Assembly: GCF_040024445.1 (NCBI RefSeq)
Contig: NZ_CP157276.1
Coordinates: 3,472,001-3,536,000 of the forward strand
From: Prescottella soli
GTDB lineage: Bacteria; Actinomycetota; Actinomycetes; Mycobacteriales; Mycobacteriaceae
DNA: 64,000 nt
Direction: 5' to 3'
In this document: piece after piece, positions 50,430-59,048 of the stretch
How the letters are laid out: each line of letters starts with the position of its first letter
Numbering within the stretch: the first letter of the stretch is position 1
Notes under the pieces: generated by a model
What the model saw: only the letters and a program-made list of their open reading frames with translations
Told to the model about the DNA's origin: nothing
The model's database searches: none
Program-made: the position numbers and the translations under genes

Positions 50430-50467
50430 GCTTGAAATCTCCCACCTTCAGGTTGGAGAAGCGTTAA
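50330..50467 (+). ncRNA. Candidate omega (reRNA) guide RNA at the right end of the tnpB element
   Basis: In this family the guide RNA overlaps the 3' end of tnpB and the right-end hairpin, and its guide is the flank just outside the element. The hairpin at 50439-50458 and the GCGTTAA end fit that plan. The 5' boundary is a guess; the guide would be read from about 50468. Confidence 0.35.
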
Positions 50468-51013
50468 CGCTCCATCTTTACACCGACTCAGACTCGGTCG
50501 CCGCGGCCGCGACCGCAACTCCTGTATCGACCATGCCGACGAACCTGACTGGGTCCTCCTCGCACACCCGCACATCCTGCCACGCCACACGCACCGTCTC
50601 CCCATGTCAGGGAACCAGTTGCATACCACTTGGGGTCGCCTTGAACAGGCGCATGTGAAATTGGGCCGGACGCGGAAAGCGCCAGACATCGATGCCGAGG
50701 TTGATCGCGGCGAGCATCCGGTCCGACTGCCGAGACGTGGCCATCAACCCGGCGTTGTCGAAGATGCCGTCGGTGTCGTTGCGGGCGTCGCGACCGTGGT
50801 GGTCGGTGCACGACGAGATCCAGTCCAAGCCCCGGCAGTCCTCGCGGATATCGCTACGGATCGAGTCGACGTCGAACCAGCACGGCCCCTGCGTCTCCTA
50901 GACCGCCATGACGCACCGCGGCGCCTGGTCGAGCACTGCGAGCGAGGTTCATCGTGGTCGAGCGGGCTCCGCTGTCTGGATGTCGGGTGTGAATCGCCTG
51001 TGGGGAAACGGGA
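50468..51013 (-). pseudogene. Gene-poor stretch with an unrecognised coding remnant
   Basis: There is no convincing gene in these 546 nt. On the minus strand, about 50607-50905 reads without stops as a protein-like segment (CWFDVDSIRSDIREDCRG, then DGIFDNAGLMATSRQSDRM, then GIDVWRFPRPAQFHMRLF) ending in a stop at 50607-50609. Its composition looks more like real protein than the other frames, but an in-frame TAG just upstream (about 50900) leaves no good start. I do not recognise the family. It may be the 3' remnant of a gene damaged near the insertion element, or chance. Confidence 0.3.
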
Positions 51014-51937
51014 TCAGAACAGTTGCGCGCTCGCGGCCGCGCGGATCAGCACCTGCCCGGACCCGTCGACCAGGCGGGATTCGATGAGCGCCAGTCGCCG
51101 TCCGGCTCGGACGACCTCCGCCTCGGCCCGGATGGCGGGGCCGTCGGTGGCGGGGGAGCGGACGAAGTCGATGCGCAGGTCCAGGATCCGGTACTGCTGG
51201 TCGACAGCGGTGAGGGTCTGTGCGACAAGGCCGTTGACGAGGTCCGTCGCCGTGATCAGGATGCCGCCCTGGATCGAACCCAGGTAGTTGCTCATCCAGT
51301 CCTGCGGTGCGAACGTCGCGGTGAGGCTGCCCCGTTCGACGTCGGTGAGGCGGACGTCGAGCAGGCCGGCGAGGGGGCCGCGTGCGATCCGCTCCGACGC
51401 GATGCCGTCGACGATGTCCAGGCCCGCCCGTCCGGCGAGTTCGTCCGGCGCCGCGCACGGTTCGGACGCGGGTACGGGGAGGCGTTCGCCGCTGAGCACC
51501 GCGTCGGCGTTCGCGCGGGGTCGCGTGACGAAGACACCACGCGACTGCAGGACCGCGACGGTGTTGCCGTTGCCGTCCTTCATGGCGCCGGCGGCGAGAC
51601 CGATTCCGGCGTCGAGGTCGAGGTCGACGACGTCACCGGTCGAGACGACAGTCCCGTGGGCCGGCATGGGCGCGGCCAGTGTCGCGGAGATCTGCGACAG
51701 CACCATGCCGGCGTCGGTGGGGATCGAGTTGCCCAGCGCGCCGCCGGGGCATGCGTCGGCCAGCACGCCGACCGAGCCGAGGATCGTCTGACCGCGGTGG
51801 TCGTGGAAACGGGCGCCGACTTCCTGCGCGAGCACGAGATGCCCGGGTCGGATCTCCCGCGCCCCGACTCCCATGAACAGGTTGAGCCGGTCGACCAGCT
51901 CGGGTGCAGTGCGCGGATCAGCGGCGGTATCGGTCAC
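51014..51937 (-). CDS. Double hot-dog thioesterase-like protein (PaaI-type), copy 1
   Basis: This 307-residue protein is made of two hot-dog-like halves. Each carries a core of the PaaI type (HDHRGQTILGSVGVLADACPGGAL and NYLGSIQGGILITATDLVNGLV, with the central helix that lines the active site). It probably hydrolyses acyl-CoA thioesters; the substrate is unknown. GTG 51937 starts 15 nt after the stop of a paralogue on the same strand, so the two are an operon. The start has no obvious ribosome site and may be translated by coupling. Confidence 0.7.
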   Translation of the reverse strand: MTDTAADPRTAPELVDRLNLFMGVGAREIRPGHLVLAQEVGARFHDHRGQTILGSVGVLADACPGGALGNSIPTDAGMVLSQISATLAAPMPAHGTVVSTGDVVDLDLDAGIGLAAGAMKDGNGNTVAVLQSRGVFVTRPRANADAVLSGERLPVPASEPCAAPDELAGRAGLDIVDGIASERIARGPLAGLLDVRLTDVERGSLTATFAPQDWMSNYLGSIQGGILITATDLVNGLVAQTLTAVDQQYRILDLRIDFVRSPATDGPAIRAEAEVVRAGRRLALIESRLVDGSGQVLIRAAASAQLF

Positions 51938-51952
51938 CGGACTTGTGTACCA

Positions 51953-52885
51953 CTACCGTCCGGCGCCGCCGAACGGCTGTCCCAGCTGGACGCTCGCCCG
52001 GACGGAAACCAGCAGGTGCCCGTCCGGCGCCGTCAGCCGCGTCTCGATCAGCGCGAGGCGGCGGCCGGCGCGCACCACTGCGGAGTTCACCCGGATCGGA
52101 GGGCCGTCGACGGCGGGCGAGCGGACGAGGTCGAGGTGGGCGTCGAGTGTCCGGAACGAACCGCCGGGCTCGGTGAGCGTCTGCGCGGCCAGGCCGGCCG
52201 CGAGATCGGCCACCGACAGCAGGACACCGCCCTGCACGGTGCCGATCGCGTTGCTCATCCACGCCTGCGGCGTCATCCGGGCGCTGACGGAGCCGCGCGT
52301 CGCGGCGTCGACCGTGAGATCCACGAGGCCGGCGAGCGGTCCGCGGCGCACGCCACCCGCCGCCATCGCCTCGACGATCGCCAGTCCCGGCATCGTCGCG
52401 AGTTCGTCGGCGGCCGTGACCGCCTCAGGTTCGGGGACGACGAGTTCGGCGGCCGGGCCGTAGTGCACCTCGGCCTGCGACGGCCGTGAGACGACGAAAC
52501 TGCGGGCCCGCAGGACCGCGGCGACCCGACCGTGCGGATCGCGGATGGTGATGCCGGTGCCCGCGTCGAGGTCGAGGTGGGCGGTCGACGCGGCCGCCGT
52601 GACGGCGCCGGTCGCGGGCAGCGGAGCCGCGGCCGTCGCGGTGAGCTGGGAGACCACGGTGCGACTGCCCGTCGGCACGGACGCGTAGAAGGCGCCGGCG
52701 CCGGCGACGGCGTCGTCGGCGACCACGCCCACCGATCCGAGCGTCGTCAGCCCGCGGTGGTCGTGGAATCGCGGGCCGACGGACTGCTCGAAGCTCGCCC
52801 CCGCCGCGTTCATCGAGAGGGTGCGCACACCCATCACGGTGTTGAGCGGGTCGATGCCGCGTGGCGTGACCGATACGGAAGTCAT
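51953..52885 (-). CDS. Double hot-dog thioesterase-like protein (PaaI-type), copy 2
   Basis: This 310-residue protein is clearly related to its downstream neighbour over the whole length (HDHRGLTTLGSVGVVADDA, SNAIGTVQGGVLLSVADLAAGL, VRAGRRLALIETRL). The pair arose by tandem duplication and may form a heteromer. ATG 52885 follows AGGAGG very closely (1 nt), an unusually short spacing. The most diverged region is the first half, which may reflect different acyl groups. Confidence 0.7.
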   Translation of the reverse strand: MTSVSVTPRGIDPLNTVMGVRTLSMNAAGASFEQSVGPRFHDHRGLTTLGSVGVVADDAVAGAGAFYASVPTGSRTVVSQLTATAAAPLPATGAVTAAASTAHLDLDAGTGITIRDPHGRVAAVLRARSFVVSRPSQAEVHYGPAAELVVPEPEAVTAADELATMPGLAIVEAMAAGGVRRGPLAGLVDLTVDAATRGSVSARMTPQAWMSNAIGTVQGGVLLSVADLAAGLAAQTLTEPGGSFRTLDAHLDLVRSPAVDGPPIRVNSAVVRAGRRLALIETRLTAPDGHLLVSVRASVQLGQPFGGAGR

Positions 52886-52929
52886 GCCTCCTGGCTAGCA
52901 GGTGGACACGATCCGCGGCGGCTCGGATC

Positions 52930-53694
52930 TCATCCGCCGAGACGCGCGTGCATCTCCCATACCAGGATCTCGGCACCGGTTTCGGTCGTGACGGTCTGGC
53001 CGCCGGATGCGCTCGCGCGGACCGCGTCTCCCTCGTACAGCGTCCCGACGCCCTCCATCTCGGCGGTGCCCTGCGCGACGAAGACGTGCACGAACGGGGC
53101 CTCCGGGATGCGCACCGGCTGCCCCGGCTGCAGGCGGGCAGCGTGCAGCGACGCGTACTTGTTCTTGATGCGGATCGCGGCGTGGTCCCGGTGCTGCGGC
53201 ATGCCCGACGCGACGGGCACCAGGCCGCCGGTCAGTAGTTCGGCGTCGATCTCCAGCTGCTCGTAGCCGGGGGTGATGCCGGCCTCGTCCGGGACGACCC
53301 ACATCTGGATGAAGTGGACGGGGTCGGTGTGCTCGTCGCCCTGCAGCTTCCACGAGTCGTTCTTCTCCGAGTGCAGGATCCCGGTGCCCGCGCTCATCCG
53401 CTGGGCGAGGCCCGGATAGATCACTCCGGAGTGTCCGATGGAGTCCTGGTGTACCAGCGAACCCCGCAGCACCCAGGTCACGATCTCCATGTCCTTGTGG
53501 GGGTGGGTGTCGAAGCCCTGGCCCGGCTGGACGATGTCGTCGTTGTTGACCAGCAGCAACCCGTGATGGGTGTTGTCAGGGTCGTAATGGTGGCCGAACG
53601 AGAACGAGTGCTTCGAGTCCAGCCACGGGATGCGGGTCTTCAAACGATCACCCGCACGGTGGACGTCGATGTGGGGAGTGGTGAGAGCTGGCAT
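52930..53694 (-). CDS. Pirin-family protein, copy 1 (bicupin)
   Basis: This 254-residue bicupin starts at ATG 53694 behind GAGGAGG. The N-terminal cupin has FGHHYDP, GFDTHPHKDMEIVTWVL and SAGTGILHSE, giving the His/His/His/Glu metal set of pirins. Pirins include quercetinases and redox-linked regulators, and the cellular role cannot be set from sequence. It is 213 nt downstream of a second pirin on the same strand, separated by a hairpin, so it is probably transcribed separately. Confidence 0.9.
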   Translation of the reverse strand: MPALTTPHIDVHRAGDRLKTRIPWLDSKHSFSFGHHYDPDNTHHGLLLVNNDDIVQPGQGFDTHPHKDMEIVTWVLRGSLVHQDSIGHSGVIYPGLAQRMSAGTGILHSEKNDSWKLQGDEHTDPVHFIQMWVVPDEAGITPGYEQLEIDAELLTGGLVPVASGMPQHRDHAAIRIKNKYASLHAARLQPGQPVRIPEAPFVHVFVAQGTAEMEGVGTLYEGDAVRASASGGQTVTTETGAEILVWEMHARLGG

Positions 53695-53848
53695 GCGGTC
53701 CTCCTCGGTGACGAGCGCGGATGGGGCTTCTCCGGTGCATTCGAGGCGTTTCGCGCTGTCCAGACACAAGGGTACGAAGTGCGGCCCGTCGGCGCCGAAT
53801 CAGCGGTGTCGGTTCGGTCTCGGAGTGTTCACGGACGAGTATCGGACC

Positions 53849-53884
53849 CGATCACCCGGGTCGGTCGCCCGACCCAGGTGATCG
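53849..53884. terminator. Hairpin terminator between the two pirin genes
   Basis: CGATCACCCGGGTCGG (53849-53864) pairs with CCGACCCAGGTGATCG (53869-53884) at 15 of 16 positions with a 4-nt loop. It lies just beyond the 3' end of pirin copy 2. No T-tract is present. Confidence 0.7.
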
Positions 53885-53907
53885 CTTGTCCAGCAACAGT
53901 ATTGATG

Positions 53908-54873
53908 TCAGTCGAGGGTTTCGTGGGCGGCGGGGATCGAGCCCAGGCGACCGGCCTGGAAGTCCTCGAACGCCTGCATGACCTCGGCCTTGGTGTTCAT
54001 GACGAACGGACCGGCCATCGCGACGGGTTCTCGGATGGGCTGCCCGCCGAGGATGAACACCTCGAACGACTCGGTGCGCGAGTCCTGGACGTCGGCGGCC
54101 GCGATCGTGATCGAATCGCCGCGACCGAGCACCGCGGTCTGGCCCGACGAGATCGGCCGGCGTTCCGCGCCGACGAAGCCCTCACCGGCGAGCACGTAGA
54201 CCAGCGCGTTGAAGTCGCGGTTCCACGGCAGTGTCACGCTCGCCCCCGGCGCGACGGTCGTGTGCGACAGCGCGATCGGGGTGTAGGTGGATCCGGGTCC
54301 GTGGTGACCGCCGATCTCGCCGGCGATCACGCGGATCAGCGCGCCACCGTCCGGGCTCGACACCAGTGCGACCTTGCTGCCCGTGATGTCCTGGTAGCGC
54401 GGCGCGGCCATCTTGTTGCTCTTGGGCAGGTTGACCCACAGCTGGACGCCGTGGAACAGCCCGCCGCTCATCACGAGGTGCTCGGGCGGGGCCTCGATGT
54501 GGAGGATGCCGCCACCCGCGGTCATCCACTGGGTGTCGCCGCCACCGATGATGCCGCCGCCGCCGTTCGAGTCCTGGTGCTCCATGATCCCGTCGATCAT
54601 GTAGGTCACGGTCTCGAAGCCGCGGTGCGGGTGCCACGGGGTGCCCTTGGGCTCGCCGGGCGCGTAGTCCACCTCGCCCATCTGGTCCATGTGGATGAAG
54701 GGGTCGAGGTGAGCGAGGTCGATGCCGGCGAAGGCGCGGCGTACCGGGAATCCCTCACCCTCGTACCCGACGGGGGCGGTGACCACTCCGCGCACCGGCC
54801 GGTCCACTGCAGACGGATTCACGGCCTCGAGGCGCGGCAGCGCGAGGATGTTGTCGACGGTCACGGCAGGCAT
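53908..54873 (-). CDS. Pirin-family protein, copy 2 (bicupin)
   Basis: This 321-residue protein starts at ATG 54873 (MPAVTVDNIL) behind AGGAG. The N-terminal cupin has GTPWHPHRGFETVTYMI and TAGGGILHIEAPPE, with the pirin metal ligands; the C-terminal cupin follows from about residue 195. It is only distantly related to copy 1. A MarR-type palindrome about 21 nt upstream suggests repression by a MarR-family protein, none of which is encoded in this window. The role is probably in electrophile or flavonoid stress, by family analogy. Confidence 0.9.
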   Translation of the reverse strand: MPAVTVDNILALPRLEAVNPSAVDRPVRGVVTAPVGYEGEGFPVRRAFAGIDLAHLDPFIHMDQMGEVDYAPGEPKGTPWHPHRGFETVTYMIDGIMEHQDSNGGGGIIGGGDTQWMTAGGGILHIEAPPEHLVMSGGLFHGVQLWVNLPKSNKMAAPRYQDITGSKVALVSSPDGGALIRVIAGEIGGHHGPGSTYTPIALSHTTVAPGASVTLPWNRDFNALVYVLAGEGFVGAERRPISSGQTAVLGRGDSITIAAADVQDSRTESFEVFILGGQPIREPVAMAGPFVMNTKAEVMQAFEDFQAGRLGSIPAAHETLD

Positions 54874-54893
54874 GTGGCGCTCCTGAGATCGGT

Positions 54894-54911
54894 TAGTTGA
54901 GTATTCAACTA
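54894..54911. promoter_or_regulatory. MarR-type palindromic operator before pirin copy 2
   Basis: TAGTTGAGTATTCAACTA is an 18-bp palindrome with one mismatched pair, AT-rich against its surroundings. It sits 21-38 nt before the start codon, where it would cover the promoter. Confidence 0.6.
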
Positions 54912-54975
54912 GTTCACCGTAGCTCAACGCACCGCGTGCGGAGTTATTCCCGGCCCGTCCGGGCGCCGTCGGGGA

Positions 54976-57531
54976 CTAGGTGTCGGATCCCGAACCGATC
55001 AGCCCCAGCCGCGACGCCGTCAGCAGCGCGTCGGCCCGGGAATGGACGCCGAGTTTGCGATACAGGCTGCGGAGCTGGGATTTCACGGTGTTCTGTGAGA
55101 CGAAGAGCCTGGCCGCGATCTCGGCGATCGACGGCGTCGACACCAGCGCGGCCAGCACGGCCGACTCGCGGTCGCTGATGTCGACCAGCTGGACCCGGTC
55201 CGGGAACACACCGTCGCCGTCGGCCGGCGCCGCCGCCCGCCACGCCTCCGGCAGCGCGACGCCCAGCTCCGACAGCTGCGCGATCCGCCCCGCGGGCAGC
55301 GAGGCGAAGGGGCGAACCATCCCGGTCTGCTCGAACAGCGCGATCGCCCGCCGCAACATCGTCTGCGCCCGCGCGTGGTGCGCCATATCCACGTTCGCGG
55401 CGGCCTGGATGAGTGCGGATTCCAAGCGGATGCGCGGGTACGGGCAGTCCGCGACCACCGGCTGCAAGCAGTCCGCGAGCGCAGCGGCGGGTTGGCCGCT
55501 CGACAACTCCATCCGCGCGTGGGCGATCGTGGTCCACGGGCCGCGTCCGCGGGCGTTCTCGAGCGTCATCCACGTCTCGTTGCCGCGGCCCAGCGCCAAG
55601 TGCAGATCGGCTTCGGTGGCCGCGAGTAGTTGCGCTGCGATCGACTCGGGAGTGCACCAGCGGTCGTACACCGCGACGTCGCGGTGCATGCGGTCGAGTC
55701 CCATCTCGGCGTGACGGCTGACGAGTGCCAGCTGGCAGTGCGCATACAACGCGAACGCCCACAACTCCTCGTCGTCGGGGAGATTGCCCAGCTCGGCGAG
55801 GGCCCGTCCGGCCAGGTCGAGCTCCATCCGGTCGATCGAGACCAGAGCGGACGCGACCAGTCCACCGACACGGATCGCCGGGGTAGCCCAGGACGCCGCG
55901 TCCTCTTGTCGTCGTTCCCTGTCGAGCCACGACTCGGCGTGCCCCAGTTCGCCGGTGAGGGCATAGTTCAGCGCCAGACCGGCGGCCGCGTTGCGCGCGA
56001 TGAAATCGATCCCGCCCGGACGACTGTTGTTGTAGGCGCGGCGGAATTCGGCCGACGCCCGGGCGATGTCGCCGTGCAGTTGGTGCGTGATGCCCCATTG
56101 CAGCCGAAGGAGCGGCAGGAAGGGCGCGACCTCGGTAGGCAGCGCGCTGAGGGCGCGATCGCCGAGCTCCGCCATCCGAATGCTCATCCGGGACGCCTGG
56201 GCGAAGTTGCCGGAGACCCGCAGGATCAGCGACTGCACGCTGCCGACCGCCAGTGCGTCGGCCAGATCGGCGGTGTTCAGGGGCTCCGCGGCGCTGATCT
56301 CGAGCGGCACCGGGTCGGCGATGTGAACTGCATCGGATCCGAACCGCAGGAACAGTTCTCGTCCGGCCCGGATCGACAGGTCGCCTGCCGCCGCCTCCTC
56401 GGGCAGCGCCATCAGGGTTTCCCGGACCAGGTGGAAGTGCCGGGACATCAGCTGCACCCAGTCGGCCTTGATGATCACGACCGCGAGGCCCCAGTCGTGC
56501 GCTTCGACGGCGTGCGCGAGCGCGGACGCCGGATCGCCGGAGTCGAGGAACCAGCGGGCCAGATCGCTCGATGCCCGCAGCGGTCCGTCCGGTGATGCCC
56601 GACGCACGTCGCGCATCAGGGACTCGCGAATCGGCGTCGGGTACTTCCACTCGTCGTCCTTGGGCCACGGCGACCGCACCAGCACACCCGCGGCCTCGAG
56701 TTCCCGGAGGTGCTGTGGCGCGTGGTCGTCGGTGAGCGTCTCGGCCGCCGCGGTGGTGACGGTCCGCGCCGCGGCGATCGTGAGCATGAACTCTCGGAGA
56801 TCGGTGAGGACCGGATCGCGCAGGATCTCTCGTTCGACGTAGCGGTCGATCGATCGCTCGAGTGCTTGACGGACCAGTTCGCGGTTCTGCGCGTAGTCGG
56901 TGCCGAAGGAACGTGCCACGGGCACCGCCGTCTGTACCAGCGGCGGGAAACCGCCGGTGGCGGCCTGCACCGTCTCCATCAGGCGCTGCGGCAGCGCGAC
57001 GCCGCGGGCGAGCAGCACCGCGCGCGACTCGTCTTGGGTGAACAACAGATCGGCGGGGGAGATCGTGACGTGATCGACGTCGAGCATGCCGAGGTCACCG
57101 AAGATCCGGGTGCTGCGCGTGGTGACCACCGCATGCACTCGAGCGTGTCGGTCCAGGAGTTCGAGGACGTGCGTCTCCGTCAACGGGTCGTCGAGCCGGT
57201 CGACGTCGTCGAGGATCAAGGTCACCGGACCCGAGGAGGCCCCGGCGGACTCGAGGGTGTCGTCGATTCGCCGGGAAACCGCGGCCCAGTAGTCCTCGCC
57301 TGCCGTGGACGGTGCGGGCGAATCGATCGTGACGACCGGCCCGGGCGGCGCCTGAGATGACGCGATCCACGTCGTCACGAGGCTCGTCTTGCCCGAGCCG
57401 CGCGGCCCGCGGACAACGGTCAGAGCGGGCAGCTCGGACAGGGCCGCGAACAGCCGCGGCCGGTCGAGCAGCGTCCGGTGGGCGTGCGCACTCCGACGCT
57501 CACGCTTTCCCGTCCCCGGTTCAGGCTCCAC
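54976..57531 (-). CDS. Large STAND-type LuxR transcriptional activator (MalT-like)
   Basis: This protein of about 851 residues has an N-terminal NTPase with Walker A RGPRGSGKTS and Walker B LILDDVDRL. A long helical TPR-like region follows (about residues 350-770), then a C-terminal LuxR helix-turn-helix (SDRESAVLAALVSTPSIAEIAARLFVSQNTVKSQLRSLYRKLG). GTG 57531 is chosen because GGGGAG precedes it by 7 nt and the upstream residues are low-complexity; GTG 57537 is also in frame. Such proteins activate nearby genes when a ligand and ATP are bound. The nearest candidates are the pirins downstream and the hydrolase upstream, but no evidence picks one. Confidence 0.85.
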   Translation of the reverse strand: MEPEPGTGKRERRSAHAHRTLLDRPRLFAALSELPALTVVRGPRGSGKTSLVTTWIASSQAPPGPVVTIDSPAPSTAGEDYWAAVSRRIDDTLESAGASSGPVTLILDDVDRLDDPLTETHVLELLDRHARVHAVVTTRSTRIFGDLGMLDVDHVTISPADLLFTQDESRAVLLARGVALPQRLMETVQAATGGFPPLVQTAVPVARSFGTDYAQNRELVRQALERSIDRYVEREILRDPVLTDLREFMLTIAAARTVTTAAAETLTDDHAPQHLRELEAAGVLVRSPWPKDDEWKYPTPIRESLMRDVRRASPDGPLRASSDLARWFLDSGDPASALAHAVEAHDWGLAVVIIKADWVQLMSRHFHLVRETLMALPEEAAAGDLSIRAGRELFLRFGSDAVHIADPVPLEISAAEPLNTADLADALAVGSVQSLILRVSGNFAQASRMSIRMAELGDRALSALPTEVAPFLPLLRLQWGITHQLHGDIARASAEFRRAYNNSRPGGIDFIARNAAAGLALNYALTGELGHAESWLDRERRQEDAASWATPAIRVGGLVASALVSIDRMELDLAGRALAELGNLPDDEELWAFALYAHCQLALVSRHAEMGLDRMHRDVAVYDRWCTPESIAAQLLAATEADLHLALGRGNETWMTLENARGRGPWTTIAHARMELSSGQPAAALADCLQPVVADCPYPRIRLESALIQAAANVDMAHHARAQTMLRRAIALFEQTGMVRPFASLPAGRIAQLSELGVALPEAWRAAAPADGDGVFPDRVQLVDISDRESAVLAALVSTPSIAEIAARLFVSQNTVKSQLRSLYRKLGVHSRADALLTASRLGLIGSGSDT

Positions 57532-57870
57532 AACCACACTCCCCAGACCCGCCGACACCGTCGGCGCACGCGGTACTGCCCCCGCGAAACCCTGACGTGC
57601 ACGTGGCCCTCGGGGCCACGTGCACGGACAGCACAGTGTGTCACAACGTGCCGGTCGCGGGAGAGGATTCGCGACCCCTGTTACGGGTGGTTCGGCGCCA
57701 CCTTCTCGGCGGCCACGTCGGTGAGGACGGCGCACCTTCGGTCGTCGACGGGTAGGGGTTCTGCGCGCGGTGGGCCACGAGTTCAGTTCAGGGACTGTGC
57801 TGAATCCGATGCGCTCGAAAGCGACGTGAGCGCACTACCGCACGCTCGCTCGGAGGCCGTCGCCCGGTGC
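57532..57870. promoter_or_regulatory. Intergenic region with a perfect 12-bp inverted repeat upstream of the STAND regulator
   Basis: In this 339-nt gap the clear structure is GTGCACGTGGCC (57597-57608) facing GGCCACGTGCAC (57614-57625) across a 5-nt loop, 66 nt before the regulator's start. It could be an operator or the terminator of the upstream hydrolase gene. I see no coding sequence here. Confidence 0.55.
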
Positions 57871-58767
57871 TCAACCGGCCATGGCGGGGGAGAAGGCGGA
57901 CGCACCGGTCGCACCGGTCGCACAGGTCGCGTAGTGGAGGCCGGCTCGGTCGACGAGCCGGACCACGGCGTCCGCCACCTCCGCGGCCTGGTCGAGGATC
58001 ACCGAGTGCCCGGCGTCGTGCAGGCGCACCAACTCCGCGGACGGCAGGGTGGCGGCGATCGCGACGGAGTGCTCGATAGGCGTCAGCAGATCGGCGGTGC
58101 CGCCGAGCACCAGCGACGGGATGTCGCCGAGCGCCGCGAGCGTACGGGATTCGTCGACCCCGGCGAGCGACCGCAGGAATCCGCACATCGTGACGACCGA
58201 TGTCCGGTTGTCGAGTGCGATCGTCGCGAGACGCTGCGTCAGCCCGGGCATGCGCCGGGCGCCGAACTCGATCGCCGAGACCAGCGGGTGTCGCAGGAAC
58301 CGACACAGGCCCGACCGGGTGATGTCGCTCGCGGCAGTGGAGAGCAGTCCGACGCCGACGATGCGCGAGCCGACCGTATGGGGATGCTGACGGAGGTAGG
58401 CGAGAACGGCCATTCCGCCCATCGAGTGACCGACCAGGACGACCGGTCCGGTCGGCACCACCGCGGTGATGACGGCGTCGAGGTCGTGGCCCAGCTGGTC
58501 GATCGTGTACGTGTGCGCGGGTGCGCTCCCCGACTCGCCGTGACCGCGGTGGTCGTAGAACACCATCCGCACCGCCGGTCCCCACTCGCGGCTCAGGTGC
58601 GAGCGCAGCCGCGCCCAGGAATGGGTGTGCAGGCAGTGCCCGTGCGCGAACACGACGGTCACCGGAGCGTCGGCGTCGCCGAACTCGCGGACGGCCAGGG
58701 CCACGCCGTCGTCGGTCTCGACCACGCGACGTCGGCCGCGCCGATCGGAGCGGAGAGTGGTGATCAT
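57871..58767 (-). CDS. Alpha/beta-hydrolase-fold protein
   Basis: This 298-residue protein starts at ATG 58767 behind GGGAGGG. It has the nucleophile elbow GHSMGG (about residue 120), the oxyanion region FAHGHCLHTHSW, YDHRGHGES, the acidic residue in GGTADLLTP and the catalytic His in HDAGHSVILD. It is a soluble esterase or peroxidase-like hydrolase of unknown substrate. The C-terminus ends in a short Ala/Thr/Gly tail. Confidence 0.88.
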   Translation of the reverse strand: MITTLRSDRRGRRRVVETDDGVALAVREFGDADAPVTVVFAHGHCLHTHSWARLRSHLSREWGPAVRMVFYDHRGHGESGSAPAHTYTIDQLGHDLDAVITAVVPTGPVVLVGHSMGGMAVLAYLRQHPHTVGSRIVGVGLLSTAASDITRSGLCRFLRHPLVSAIEFGARRMPGLTQRLATIALDNRTSVVTMCGFLRSLAGVDESRTLAALGDIPSLVLGGTADLLTPIEHSVAIAATLPSAELVRLHDAGHSVILDQAAEVADAVVRLVDRAGLHYATCATGATGASAFSPAMAG

Positions 58768-59048
58768 GACGCCCTCCCGAGGTCGAGACGAGGATGTGCT
58801 GTGGAGTCGCACACCTCAATCTCGTCTCGATCGGACACCGCGGCCAGCGCCCCCGGGAGTGGCGGCGGAACCCTGAGGGTGCCGGTTCAGCCACCCCGGG
58901 TGGCGGGACGCGTTTGCCGGTATCCGTGCGGGAGGGTCCGCTGCGGGAGGACAATCACGGGATAAGGCCGCCGCTGGTGCCTGCACCGGCGACGCGTCGA
59001 CCGCAGTACGACGAGAGCGCAAACGGAACTCGGCACCGGGAGGCTTTT

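Larger units (their letters stand above)
49193..50468 (+). mobile_element. IS200/IS605-type element carrying only tnpB (IS1341-like)
   Basis: The element is bounded by similar sub-terminal hairpins. The left one is CTCCC/GGGAG (49205-49224), with outer GGCGC/GCGCC (49195-49234), preceded by GAATA. The right one, CTCCCACC/GGTTGGAG (50439-50458), is preceded by GAAAT and followed by GAAGCGTTAA. The matching GAA(A/T)..CTCCC...GGAGAAG layout at both ends supports the boundaries, which are approximate to about 5 nt. There are no terminal inverted repeats or target duplication, as expected for this family. No tnpA is present, so movement needs a TnpA in trans. Confidence 0.75.

Noticed and set aside
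58813-59048. SigF-type promoter (GTTT-N15-GGGTA) before the UsfY-like gene
   Set aside because: GTTT and GG-rich stretches occur but none with the right sequence and spacing.
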